A stretch of 49,760 nucleotides of DNA, taken from the NCBI RefSeq assembly GCF_001654845.1, contig NZ_LXES01000039.1:1-49760 (forward strand), read 5' to 3'. This stretch comes from Enterobacter soli ATCC BAA-2102. GTDB lineage: Bacteria > Pseudomonadota > Gammaproteobacteria > Enterobacterales > Enterobacteriaceae. Each line of letters opens with the position of its first letter. Within the stretch, counting starts at the first letter, position 1. Below the pieces are notes generated by a model, which was given only the letters and a program-made list of their open reading frames with translations, did no database searches and was not told the DNA's origin. This document shows positions 14,838 to 23,206 of the stretch, piece by piece. The position numbers and the translations under genes were made by a program.

Positions 14838-16157
14838 GTGCAAAAGATCACCTCGCTTCCTGCTGATGACGCCCTGCCAGGGTGGTATCACACCAGTCCA
14901 TCGCGCACCCCACGTCCTGCCCACGTGGGGCAAAAACACGCCCGCTGGGCGATTGTCGGAGCCGGATTAACCGGGCTTGCCGCCGCCCGCCAGATGGCGC
15001 TGAACTTCCCCGACGATGAAATCGTACTGATTGAGGCGCAGGAGGTGGGGTATGGCCCGGCCGGGCGCAATGCGGGCTTTGCCATCGATGTGCCGCATGA
15101 TATCGGCGCGAAGGACTATATCGGCGATGTCACCACCGCAAGGCTCGTCCTGAAGCTCAATACGCTGGGGCAGGATTACCTGCGCAGCATCGTCAAAGAG
15201 CACGGCATTGAATGCCAGATGACGGAGTCCGGGAAATATCAGGCGGCGGTGGGTGAGCAGGGTGTGGCGATCCTCGAGGCGTATCGCAGCGGGCTGGAAA
15301 AAATCGGCCGGGAAACGCAGATGATAAGCGGCCAGGATCTGCCTGATCATATTGGTACGTCCTACTACAAACAGGCGCTCTTTATCCCGGGGACGATCCT
15401 GCTCCAGCCCTCGGCGCTGGTGAAAGGGCTGGCGAACAGCCTGCCTTCAAACGTGACGCTCTATGAGTACACGCCGATCACCTCCATCAACTACGGCGAA
15501 AAAGTCACGCTGGTGCATGACAAAGGCAGCATCACAGCGGATAAGCTGATTCTGGCAAATAATGCCTTTGCCTCGCACTTTGGTTTCCTGCGCGGACGCC
15601 TGCTGCCCACCTTCCTGTACGGCAGCCTGACGCGGCCGCTGTCTGCTGATGAGCAGGCGCAACTGGGCGGTAAACCGGTCTGGGGGGTGATCCCCGCGCA
15701 TCCGTTTGGCAGCACCGTGCGCCGTACCGTCGACAACCGTATCCTGGTGCGTAACAGTTTCAGCTTCCATCCCGATGGCCGCCCGCGCGAGCACCATCTG
15801 AATAACTTTATTGCTAACCACCGTAAATCTTTTGAACGCCGTTTCCCGACGCTGAACCAGGTTGATTTTGAATATTCCTGGAGCGGGGCGATTTGTCTGT
15901 CCGAGAATCACGAAGGTTTCTTCGGCCAGCTGGCACCTAATGTGTATGGCGCGCTGTGTTGCAACGGTCTGGGGATCACCCGTGGAACGGCAACCGGCAA
16001 ACTGCTGGCAGATATGATTGCCGGTCAACGTAACGAGCTGATCGATTTCCTGGTGGCGTCTCCGGGGCCGAACAAAACCCCGCCTGAGCCCTTCCTCTCT
16101 ATTGGCGTCAACTCGGTACTGAAATGGGGCCAGTACCGGGCGGGTCGGGAGGTCTGA
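14838..16157 (+). CDS. FAD-dependent oxidoreductase, PuuB/DAO-like
   Basis: The 439-residue enzyme belongs to the D-amino-acid oxidase-like flavoproteins and is most like PuuB (gamma-glutamylputrescine oxidase). The dinucleotide fold AIVGAGLTGLAAARQ is at about residues 38-52, GPAGRNAGFAID follows as in PuuB/OrdL proteins, and the C-terminal region GLGITRGTATGKLLADM closes the FAD site. It would oxidise a secondary or primary amine to an imine or aldehyde. It has its own promoter region with a TGTATACA word shared with the lyase operon, so the oxidase, lyase and aldehyde dehydrogenase probably form one regulon. GGAGTAACC before the GTG start at 14838 acts as ribosome binding site. The start codon is GTG. 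Substrate unknown. Confidence 0.85.
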   Translation: MQKITSLPADDALPGWYHTSPSRTPRPAHVGQKHARWAIVGAGLTGLAAARQMALNFPDDEIVLIEAQEVGYGPAGRNAGFAIDVPHDIGAKDYIGDVTTARLVLKLNTLGQDYLRSIVKEHGIECQMTESGKYQAAVGEQGVAILEAYRSGLEKIGRETQMISGQDLPDHIGTSYYKQALFIPGTILLQPSALVKGLANSLPSNVTLYEYTPITSINYGEKVTLVHDKGSITADKLILANNAFASHFGFLRGRLLPTFLYGSLTRPLSADEQAQLGGKPVWGVIPAHPFGSTVRRTVDNRILVRNSFSFHPDGRPREHHLNNFIANHRKSFERRFPTLNQVDFEYSWSGAICLSENHEGFFGQLAPNVYGALCCNGLGITRGTATGKLLADMIAGQRNELIDFLVASPGPNKTPPEPFLSIGVNSVLKWGQYRAGREV

Positions 16158-16229
16158 CCGGTTGATACCCCATTTAAGGTCGGTCGTTTCTAATAGCTGC
16201 TATGAAGAAGCAACGATCCGGGGTGGGGT

Positions 16230-16733
16230 ATGGCATGGTTTGACAATCTGCTGGAACATTTTGCGCTCTATCCGGCGCATCTGTTTGCCCTGCTGTTTGT
16301 GATGGCGCTGAGCAAATCAACGGTGCTGGTCTCGTCGGTACTGCCGCCCGCATCGGTGATGCTGATTGCGGGCATCAGCGTCAGCCAGTCGGCGCTGCAT
16401 CCGGGCCTGACCTGGCTTGCGGTGGTGATGGGCGCGACGTTGGGGTCAGTGGTGAATTACCACATTGGTCAGCTGATGGGGCAGTCGCGGCTGGTCACGC
16501 GTTTTACGACAAAACATGCGGATAAATTTTTACGCGTGCAGCACCAACTGCAAAAAAACGGCGTGGTTGTGCTGTTCACCGCCCGCTTCCTGGCGGTATT
16601 GCGCTACATCGTGCCACTGGCGGCGGGGACGCTGCGCTTGAGCGCCGTGAAGGTTTACGTCGTTAGTCTGCTTTCTGCTGCCGTGTGGGCGGCGCTGTAT
16701 GTCGGTGCGGTGACCGGCATCAGCGCCTTCTGA
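16230..16733 (+). CDS. DedA/SNARE-associated (VTT domain) membrane protein
   Basis: The 167-residue inner-membrane protein has four to five hydrophobic segments and the VTT/DedA core. The segment GATLGSVVNYHIGQLMG has the conserved Gly-x-x-x-Gly-Asx pattern, and RFLAVLRYIVPLAAG is the conserved amphipathic arginine-rich loop (usually R-F-x-P-x-R) with the first proline changed to leucine or alanine. DedA proteins act in lipid-carrier recycling and envelope homeostasis. It is 72 bases after the FAD oxidase and could be in the same transcript, but a link to that pathway is not evident. A GGGGTGGGG tract precedes the ATG. Its stop is adjacent to the stop of the convergent dehydrogenase gene. Confidence 0.82.
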   Translation: MAWFDNLLEHFALYPAHLFALLFVMALSKSTVLVSSVLPPASVMLIAGISVSQSALHPGLTWLAVVMGATLGSVVNYHIGQLMGQSRLVTRFTTKHADKFLRVQHQLQKNGVVVLFTARFLAVLRYIVPLAAGTLRLSAVKVYVVSLLSAAVWAALYVGAVTGISAF

Positions 16734-16734
16734 A

Positions 16735-17484
16735 TTACAGGCTTCCCGTTCCGCCATCCACCAGCAGTTCCGTGCCGACGGTATAGCTCGATTCATCCGA
16801 TGCCAGATACAGCGCGGCTTTTGCCAGCTCAGTCGGCGTGCCCATGCGCCCCAGCGGCACCAGATTTGCGATATCACCCCGCAAGGCTTTTTGCGCCTCT
16901 TCACTTAACCCCAGTTTATGCAACGCCGGAGTTTCTACCGGGCCAGGGCTAAGGCCGTTAACACGAACCCCGCGTGGTAAAAGCTCTGCTGACAGGGTAC
17001 GTGCCAGGGAAAGCAAACCGGCTTTGCTTGCTGCATACACGCTGCTGGTGGGCAGGCCGATACGGGCGCTGACCGAGCCGCACAAAATCACTGACGAGGG
17101 GTTATTCAGTAGCGGTAACAACGCCTGAATCAAAAAGAACGGGCCTTTAAGGTTGATGCGCATCAGCCGGTCCCAGGCCTCTTCCTGCCACTCTTCCAGC
17201 AGCCCGTGGGTGACATCTCCGGCGTTGATAAACACCGCGTCCAGCCGTGGCCAGCGGGACGCGAGGGTCTCCGCCAGCGCTTTTTGTGCTGTGACATCAC
17301 CGGCATCGGCAGGAATAACCCATGCGCTATCCCCGAGAATGCGTTGGGCTTCTGCCAGGGTTTCCGGGTTGCGCCCGGTGACGGCAACCTGTGCCCCTTC
17401 GGCAATAAATTCCTGCGCGGTAGCCAGCCCAATGCCGCTGGTTCCGCCCGTAATCAAGGTGTATTTACCTGCTAAACGTCCCAT
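16735..17484 (-). CDS. Short-chain dehydrogenase/reductase (SDR), classical
   Basis: The 249-residue enzyme is a classical SDR. The cofactor motif TGGTSGIG is near the N-terminus, NAG is in the middle, a catalytic Ser and the YAASK motif follow, and LSPGPVETP is the typical C-terminal strand. The start at 17484 is selected because AGGAGGC lies just upstream. Such enzymes use NAD(P)H to reduce a carbonyl or oxidise an alcohol; no substrate can be named. It is divergent from an HxlR-family regulator 100 bases away, with an inverted repeat in between. This layout is typical for quinone- or aldehyde-responsive detoxification genes, so induction by an electrophile is plausible. Confidence 0.88.
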   Translation of the reverse strand: MGRLAGKYTLITGGTSGIGLATAQEFIAEGAQVAVTGRNPETLAEAQRILGDSAWVIPADAGDVTAQKALAETLASRWPRLDAVFINAGDVTHGLLEEWQEEAWDRLMRINLKGPFFLIQALLPLLNNPSSVILCGSVSARIGLPTSSVYAASKAGLLSLARTLSAELLPRGVRVNGLSPGPVETPALHKLGLSEEAQKALRGDIANLVPLGRMGTPTELAKAALYLASDESSYTVGTELLVDGGTGSL

Positions 17485-17527
17485 GAATGCCTCCTGAATT
17501 CGCTCTGGAGAAAGCACTATAGAAACG

Positions 17528-17566
17528 TTAGTATCGAAAGGAAACCAGGTACCATTTGGATACTAA
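17528..17566. promoter_or_regulatory. Inverted repeat, candidate HxlR operator 1
   Basis: TTAGTATC (17528-17535) and GATACTAA (17559-17566) are perfect inverted repeats around a GGTACC centre, in the gap between the divergent SDR and HxlR genes. HxlR/YodB-type proteins bind GTATC-like repeats. Confidence 0.65.
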
Positions 17567-17584
17567 AGAGGCAAGAGGTGTGCT

Positions 17585-17944
17585 ATGGCGGAAATACTCA
17601 CTGAACCCTGCGAAAAAAAATCTGCGGTCCACGCCTGCCCGATGACGCGGTTTGTGAATCTGATTGCGGGCAAATGGGCGATCCCGATCCTGTACCGGCT
17701 GATTGTGCTTAACACCCCGGTGCGCTTTGGCGATCTGCTACGCGCCGCTGCGCCCATTACGCAAAAAGAGCTGACCAAACAGCTGCGTTTGTTCGAGCAG
17801 CGTGGGCTGGTGTCACGCACCGTCTACCCTGAAATCCCGCCGCGCGTGGAGTATCAGATAACCGAACTGGGGCTGACGCTTCAGAACGCGCTTTCCCCGC
17901 TGGCCGCCTGGATGAACGAGTATGGCGACCAGCTGGAGCGCTAA
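17585..17944 (+). CDS. HxlR-family transcriptional regulator
   Basis: The 119-residue winged-helix protein is of the HxlR type. It has the family cysteine near the N-terminus (HACPMTRFVNLIAGKWAIPIL) and the central segments RFGDLLRAAAPITQKELTKQL and LVSRTVYPEIPPRVEYQITELG. HxlR proteins such as YodB and HypR respond to quinones, diamide or aldehydes through that cysteine. It is divergent from an SDR gene and separated from it by inverted repeats, which is the usual repressor-target layout. Its stop is one base from the stop of a second, convergent SDR gene. The ATG has AGAGGTG upstream. Confidence 0.88.
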   Translation: MAEILTEPCEKKSAVHACPMTRFVNLIAGKWAIPILYRLIVLNTPVRFGDLLRAAAPITQKELTKQLRLFEQRGLVSRTVYPEIPPRVEYQITELGLTLQNALSPLAAWMNEYGDQLER

Positions 17945-17945
17945 A

Positions 17946-18740
17946 TCAGCGGCTTAAATAGCGCGGGGCTGGTTCACCGGTACGCGCACTGGCAAACAGC
18001 TCCAGACGCGCGGCCTCAAAGCGTTCCCATAAGCGGATATCGTGCATGGGTGGGATGGTGATCAGCTCGCCCTGATCCAGCCCGGCAAGTGCGGCATCCA
18101 CCAGGTTGTCGGTGGTCATGACCGAGCCTTCAGGCAGGTCGGTAATAGATACACCGGACAGATCCCAAATTTCCGTCGCCGTGGCGGCAGGCAATACCGC
18201 CTGAATGCGCACGCCACTTTCGGCAAACTCTTCCTGCAACCCGCGAGTGAAATTGAACACCCAGGCTTTGGTGGCGCTGTAAAGCGCGCTACCGGCGCGG
18301 GCGTGAAGGGAAAGCACAGAGGCAATGTTGATCACCGTACCACTGTTGTTCTGCGCCAGACGCGGAAGAATAGCGTAGGTCAAGCGCATCAGCGCGGTGG
18401 TATTCAGGGTGTTGATAGCCTGATGCTGTTCAACCTCGCCGGATAAAAAGGGGGCCATCTGCGCCGTTCCGGCGTTGTTCACCAGCGTATCAATACGGGG
18501 GTCGTTTCTCAGCGTCTCTTCAACCGCACGAATGCCGTTTTCATCGCTCAGATCGGCGGTGAGGATCTGCACATTCACCCCATAGCGGCCGGAAAGGTCT
18601 GCCGCCAGCGCCTGAAGCCGGGCTTCACGACGGGCAACCAGCACCAGGTTGTAGCCGCGTGCCGCAAGACGATCGGCATAAACCGCACCGATCCCCGAAG
18701 AAGCTCCCGTGATTAAAGCGGTTGAATGTTGCGTAGTCAT
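17946..18740 (-). CDS. Short-chain dehydrogenase/reductase (SDR), second copy
   Basis: The 264-residue enzyme is a second classical SDR, clearly different from the one at 16735. TGASSGIG, NNAGTA and YSATKAW supply the cofactor loop, structural motif and active site. An arginine pair after the second strand (LVARREAR) favours NADP(H). The substrate is unknown. It reads away from a further HxlR gene (18892-19332) that lies upstream on the same strand, with inverted repeats in the 151-base gap. The two SDR-HxlR pairs side by side suggest related detoxification cassettes, but the proteins are not close enough to be a recent duplication. Confidence 0.87.
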   Translation of the reverse strand: MTTQHSTALITGASSGIGAVYADRLAARGYNLVLVARREARLQALAADLSGRYGVNVQILTADLSDENGIRAVEETLRNDPRIDTLVNNAGTAQMAPFLSGEVEQHQAINTLNTTALMRLTYAILPRLAQNNSGTVINIASVLSLHARAGSALYSATKAWVFNFTRGLQEEFAESGVRIQAVLPAATATEIWDLSGVSITDLPEGSVMTTDNLVDAALAGLDQGELITIPPMHDIRLWERFEAARLELFASARTGEPAPRYLSR

Positions 18741-18770
18741 GGTGTGTTACCTCAAAGCAAAAGGATTAAT

Positions 18771-18826
18771 TGGTTGCATGTTGAAACTGAATTCACTGTG
18801 AGATATTTGGTTTTATAATGCAACCA
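18771..18826. promoter_or_regulatory. Inverted repeat upstream of the second SDR gene, candidate HxlR operator
   Basis: TGGTTGCAT (18771-18779) and ATGCAACCA (18818-18826) are perfect inverted repeats 38 bases apart. TGGTTTTATAAT at 18808-18819 overlaps the right arm. A near-identical TGGTTTTATTAT lies at the promoter of the HxlR gene (19353). Confidence 0.55.
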
Positions 18827-18891
18827 TTTTGCGCGGTATTTTTTATTCCTGCGGCCTGAACGGGGGGCAATCCGATTTTAACGCACTGACA

Positions 18892-19332
18892 TTACGGGAG
18901 TTTAAGCTCGATGTCCTGGGGGGCTAATTCGCGGCCATCGTTGGCAACCAACGCCAGTTTACGCAGCGGTTGTTGGTTTTTGACATCGACCAGCACGCTG
19001 CCCGGTTGGTTTGGGCTAAACAGGAATTCATTCCCCCATTGCGACAGCGCAACCAGCACCGTTTGCAGGGCGCGCCCTTTGTCGGTCAACACATATTCCT
19101 GCCAGGCGCTGCCGTCAGAGGCGGGCTGGAGCGTCAGAATGCCTTCCTCGACCAGCAGTTTGAGGCGTGCGGTCAGCATGTTTTTGGCGATACCGAGGCT
19201 TTTCTGAAACTCGCCGAAGCGTTTCACGCCGCGCAGCGCATCGCGAACAATCAGTAACGACCACCAGTCGCCGATGATGTCCAGCGAACGGGCGACAGGG
19301 CAGGTGCTCTCTTCAAGGCGGGTACGTTTCAC
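18892..19332 (-). CDS. HxlR-family transcriptional regulator, second copy
   Basis: The 146-residue winged-helix protein has the HxlR pattern: ESTCPVARSLDIIGDWWSLLI with the conserved cysteine, RFGEFQKSLGIAKNMLTARL for the recognition region, and WQEYVLTDKGRAL for the wing. A C-terminal tail of about 35 residues goes beyond the minimal domain. The start is GTG at 19332 with GGAGG seven bases upstream. It lies upstream of the second SDR gene on the same strand, 151 bases away, with related sequence words at both promoters, so it may repress both that SDR and itself. Ligand unknown. Confidence 0.85.
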   Translation of the reverse strand: MKRTRLEESTCPVARSLDIIGDWWSLLIVRDALRGVKRFGEFQKSLGIAKNMLTARLKLLVEEGILTLQPASDGSAWQEYVLTDKGRALQTVLVALSQWGNEFLFSPNQPGSVLVDVKNQQPLRKLALVANDGRELAPQDIELKLP

Positions 19333-19352
19333 AGCGGGTCCTCCGGGTAGTA

Positions 19353-19371
19353 TGGTTTTATTATAAAACTA
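19353..19371. promoter_or_regulatory. Palindrome at the second HxlR promoter
   Basis: TGGTTTTATTATAAAACTA is a near-perfect palindrome 20 bases upstream of the GTG start. It shares TGGTTTTATWAT with the gap before the neighbouring SDR gene, as expected for autoregulation. Confidence 0.5.
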
Positions 19372-19427
19372 ATCTGCGGTACGGGTAAGGGCGTTATTCA
19401 TCAGTTTGAGAAATGCTTCCCGGAAAA

Positions 19428-19445
19428 ATGTCATAAATCTGTCAC
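19428..19445 (+). promoter_or_regulatory. Pho box upstream of agp
   Basis: ATGTCATAAATCTGTCAC matches the PhoB consensus CTGTCATAWAWCTGTCAY at all but the first base. It lies about 40 bases before the agp start, so PhoB activation on phosphate starvation is likely. Confidence 0.75.
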
Positions 19446-19483
19446 ACTTAACGCGATGTTTAAAACCGAGTGAGGAATTAGGG

Positions 19484-20725
19484 ATGAGAAAAGCACTACT
19501 CGCTGTTGCAGTGGCAGGTTCCATATCCATGACGTTCGGCGCTCAGGCGCAGGACGCACCAGAAGGATACCAGTTAGAGCAAGTTTTAATCATGAGCCGC
19601 CATAATCTGCGCGCGCCGCTGGCCAATAACGGCAGCGTGCTGGAACAATCCACGCCGAATAAGTGGCCGGAATGGGATGTGCCCGGCGGGCAGCTCACCA
19701 CCAAAGGTGGCGTTCTCGAAGTGTATATGGGGCACTATATGCGCGAATGGCTGGCCGGGCAGGGGCTGGTGACCACCGGGGAATGCCCGCCTGCGAATAC
19801 CGTTTATGCCTACGCCAATAGCCTGCAACGCACCGTGGCGACCGCGCAGTTCTTTATCACCGGCGCTTTCCCGGGGTGTGACGTGCCGGTGCATCACCAG
19901 CCGGAAATGGGGACGATGGACCCCACCTTTAACCCTGTCATCACCAACAACTCACCGGAATTCCGCGATAAAGCGCTGAGCGCAATGGCGTCAGAGCGGC
20001 AGAAAATGCAGCTTGATGAAAGCTACAAGCTGCTGGAACAGATGACGAATTACGCCGACTCGCCATCCTGCAAAGAGAAAAAGGTTTGTTCGCTGACGGA
20101 CGCCAAAGACACTTTCAGTGCTGATTACGAAAAAGAGCCGGGCGTATCCGGGCCGCTGAAGGTGGGGAACTCCCTGGTGGATGCGTTCACCTTGCAGTAC
20201 TACGAAGGCTTCCCGGCCGATCAGGTGGCGTGGGGCGAAATCAAAACCGATCAGCAGTGGCGCGTGTTGTCGAAGCTGAAAAATGGCTATCAGGATTCGT
20301 TATTCACCTCGGGTGAAGTGGCGCGCAATGTGGCGAAACCGCTGGTGAAATACATCGACAACGCCCTGGTGACTGAGCAGGGAAAAGCCGCAAAAATCAC
20401 GCTGCTGGTGGGACACGATTCCAACATCGCCTCGCTGCTGACGGCGCTCGATTTCAAACCTTATCAGCTGCATGACCAGTACGAACGCACCCCGATTGGC
20501 GGCAAAATTGTCTTCCAGCGCTGGCATGACAAGAACGCCAACCGGGAGCTGATGAAAATCGAATATGTTTATCAAAGCACTACGCAGCTGCGTAACGCTG
20601 AGGTTCTGTCGCTGAAATCACCCGCGCAGCGTGTCACGCTGGAGCTTTCAGGGTGTCCGGTGGATGATAACGGGTTCTGCCCGGTAGAGAAGTTTAATAC
20701 GGTGTTGAACAACGCGGCGAAATAA
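19484..20725 (+). CDS. agp: Periplasmic glucose-1-phosphatase
   Basis: The 413-residue precursor has the same length as E. coli Agp and belongs to the histidine acid phosphatase family. A signal peptide ends near FGAQAQ. The active-site motif MSRHNLRAP carries the phosphorylated histidine, and GHDSN supplies the proton donor. Six or more cysteines fit periplasmic disulfides. Agp releases phosphate and glucose from glucose-1-phosphate and also acts on phytate. The start at 19484 is chosen for the clean signal peptide and the GAGGAATTAGGG upstream. A strong Pho box sits in the promoter. As in E. coli it is followed by yccJ and wrbA on the other strand. Confidence 0.95.
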   Translation: MRKALLAVAVAGSISMTFGAQAQDAPEGYQLEQVLIMSRHNLRAPLANNGSVLEQSTPNKWPEWDVPGGQLTTKGGVLEVYMGHYMREWLAGQGLVTTGECPPANTVYAYANSLQRTVATAQFFITGAFPGCDVPVHHQPEMGTMDPTFNPVITNNSPEFRDKALSAMASERQKMQLDESYKLLEQMTNYADSPSCKEKKVCSLTDAKDTFSADYEKEPGVSGPLKVGNSLVDAFTLQYYEGFPADQVAWGEIKTDQQWRVLSKLKNGYQDSLFTSGEVARNVAKPLVKYIDNALVTEQGKAAKITLLVGHDSNIASLLTALDFKPYQLHDQYERTPIGGKIVFQRWHDKNANRELMKIEYVYQSTTQLRNAEVLSLKSPAQRVTLELSGCPVDDNGFCPVEKFNTVLNNAAK

Positions 20726-20731
20726 GAATAA

Positions 20732-20752
20732 CCCCCCCGCGCAGGCGGGGGG
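20732..20752. terminator. GC-rich hairpin between agp and yccJ
   Basis: CCCCCCGC-GCAG-GCGGGGGG forms an eight-base stem between the convergent agp and yccJ genes. There is no long T-run on the plus strand, but the stem is strong enough for a shared terminator. Confidence 0.65.
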
Positions 20753-20758
20753 AAACGT

Positions 20759-20986
20759 TCAGACGTTTTTACGTTCGATGGTTTGCTCACCCCAGAAGAG
20801 TGAGTCTTTGTCCGTTTTTTCGAAGGCACGCATCAGTACCTCATCACTGCCTTCTTCCCAAATCTGCTCGGCCAGCTTTTCGTCATATTTCGCAACTTCA
20901 AAAATGGCTTCGGCGATTTCTGGAGAGGTATTACGTAAACTTGCCCATTCGCCCACGCGGTGAGCTTTGGATTCTTGAGTTGGCAT
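20759..20986 (-). CDS. yccJ: YccJ, small conserved protein
   Basis: The 75-residue acidic protein matches YccJ, starting [21 protein letters not shown] and ending in QTIERKNV. Its function is unknown. It lies 18 bases after wrbA on the same strand, as in E. coli, so it is probably translated from the wrbA-yccJ stationary-phase message. AGGAGGAC before the ATG is a strong ribosome binding site. No domain beyond the family itself can be seen, and there is no signal peptide or membrane segment. Confidence 0.92.
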   Translation of the reverse strand: MPTQESKAHRVGEWASLRNTSPEIAEAIFEVAKYDEKLAEQIWEEGSDEVLMRAFEKTDKDSLFWGEQTIERKNV

Positions 20987-21004
20987 GATTGTCCTCCTGT
21001 TGGG

Positions 21005-21607
<603 letters not shown>

Positions 21608-21873
21608 TCACTCCTCGTTTGTTTTTTCTGACAGCGGATCGCTGCGTTCATTTAAAGATAAGTCGTGCTGGCCAGACTGCAACTCTGAGCACCATTTCTT
21701 TGATTTATAACAAGTTATTTAACGTCTTTCGTTGTAGCAATATGAAACATATTTACGAAAACGAAATTCTGGAATGATAAGAAAGGCTTATTGATAACAG
21801 CGACGCCTGCGTAGGGGAATGTGGGTTTTCATGTTGCAGAATATTACCGTTTACACCCCCGCAGCGGGCATTC

Positions 21874-21887
21874 CACTAAGCTTAGTG
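21874..21887. promoter_or_regulatory. Perfect palindrome in the wrbA-ymdF gap
   Basis: CACTAAGCTTAGTG is a 14-base perfect palindrome in a 390-base gap that should hold the divergent wrbA and ymdF promoters. It may be a regulator site; I recognise no specific binding protein. Confidence 0.35.
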
Positions 21888-21991
21888 TCACGCGACGTAA
21901 ACAGTGGCCCGGCCATTCGTCGTCAGGTGAAAGAATCCTCTTTTACTGAATGCAGTATGATGTTTAATGTTTCACACCCTGGAGGTTAGAG

Positions 21992-22165
21992 ATGGCAAAC
22001 CATCGTGGTGGTTCAGGTAATTTCGCTGAAGACCGTGAAAGAGCATCAGAAGCAGGTCGTAAAGGTGGCCAACACAGTGGGGGTAACTTCAAAAATGACC
22101 CTCAGCGTGCATCTGAAGCAGGTAAAAAAGGGGGTAAAAACAGCCACGGCAGCAGTAACAAGTAA
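21992..22165 (+). CDS. ymdF: YmdF, KGG-repeat stress protein
   Basis: This 57-residue basic protein has two copies of the Lys-Gly-Gly repeat unit, around RERASEAGRKGGQHSGGNF and PQRASEAGKKGGKNS. It matches YmdF/YciG-type stress-induced KGG proteins, which resemble plant LEA-type motifs and are linked to RpoS control and stress-dependent motility. TGGAGG nine bases before the ATG gives a strong ribosome binding site. It is followed by a clear terminator. The neighbour in E. coli is rutG directly, whereas here an EamA gene is inserted between. Confidence 0.93.
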   Translation: MANHRGGSGNFAEDRERASEAGRKGGQHSGGNFKNDPQRASEAGKKGGKNSHGSSNK

Positions 22166-22185
22166 TACGCCGGGTTGATCCTCTG

Positions 22186-22212
22186 CCGCCGGGGGCTCCC
22201 GGCGGTTTTTTT
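22186..22212 (+). terminator. Terminator after ymdF
   Basis: CCGCCGGG-GGCT-CCCGGCGG is a perfect eight-base stem followed by seven T. Confidence 0.9.
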
Positions 22213-22282
22213 ATTTCTGCAACATTGAACTGTAACCAAAGGCAACGCACACTAGAGGATTGACCTTTATTGCTGGTGCACC

Positions 22283-23206
22283 ATGTCGTCTTCTCGTTTC
22301 AAATTCTCCGTAAAACCGCAGGAAGCTATCCTCATTCTGATCACCATGTTCTGGGGCGGGACGTTTCTGTCCGTCCAGTATGCGGTCACCCTGAGCGATC
22401 CTTTCTTCTTTGTCGGCCTGCGTTTTGCTACGGCGGCAATTGCTGTGGCGCTGATTTCACTGAAAACCTTACGGGGGTTGACGCTTAAAGAGCTGAAGGC
22501 CGGTGTGGCGATAGGTATTGCCATTGCAATGGGCTACAGCCTGCAAACCTGGGGCTTGCAGACCATCTCCAGCAGTAAATCGGCGTTTATTACCGCGATG
22601 TACGTGCCGCTGGTGCCGCTGCTGCAATGGCTGTGTCTGGGCAGAATGCCGGGGCTGATGTCCTGTATTGGTATCGTGCTGGCGTTTATCGGCCTGATCC
22701 TGCTGGCCGGGCCGGGCGATAACCTGCTGGCGTTGGGGCCGGGTGAGATGATTACCCTGGTGGGCGCGGTGGCAATTGCCGCCGAAATTATTCTGATCAG
22801 CGCCTGGGCCGGGAAAGTGGACGTGAAGCGGGTGACCGTTGTGCAACTGGCGACCGCCTCGCTGGTGGCGTTTGCCGCCATGGTCCCGGCGGGGGAATCT
22901 GTGCCGCCGATGTCTACCGGGCTTGTGGTGGTTGCTCTGGGGCTGGGGATCTTCAGCGCCATTATTCAGGTGACGATGAACTGGGCGCAGCGCAGCGTTT
23001 CCCCGACGCGGGCGACGGTTATCTATACCGGTGAGCCGGTCTGGGCGGGCGTGTTCGGGCGCATTGCCGGGGAGCGTTTACCGCTGTTGGCGCTGGTGGG
23101 CGCGGCCTTTATTGTTGCCGGGGTACTGGTGAGTGAACTCAAGCTTAGCAGGAAGAAAAAAGCGCTGCCCGAAACAGACAGCGCTGTGGTGAATCACGAA
23201 TCCTGA
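22283..23206 (+). CDS. EamA/DMT-superfamily transporter
   Basis: The 307-residue membrane protein has ten likely transmembrane helices in two EamA repeats. The first repeat begins ILILITMFWGGTFLSVQYAV, and YTGEPVWAGVFG in the second is a hallmark of the family. It has a hydrophilic N-terminal 15 residues and a charged tail. EamA proteins export or exchange metabolites such as amino acids, purines or drugs; the substrate is unknown. Its reading frame overlaps the end of rutG by 13 bases in convergent orientation. It is inserted between ymdF and rutG, which are neighbours in E. coli, so a role next to pyrimidine use is only positional. Confidence 0.85.
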   Translation: MSSSRFKFSVKPQEAILILITMFWGGTFLSVQYAVTLSDPFFFVGLRFATAAIAVALISLKTLRGLTLKELKAGVAIGIAIAMGYSLQTWGLQTISSSKSAFITAMYVPLVPLLQWLCLGRMPGLMSCIGIVLAFIGLILLAGPGDNLLALGPGEMITLVGAVAIAAEIILISAWAGKVDVKRVTVVQLATASLVAFAAMVPAGESVPPMSTGLVVVALGLGIFSAIIQVTMNWAQRSVSPTRATVIYTGEPVWAGVFGRIAGERLPLLALVGAAFIVAGVLVSELKLSRKKKALPETDSAVVNHES

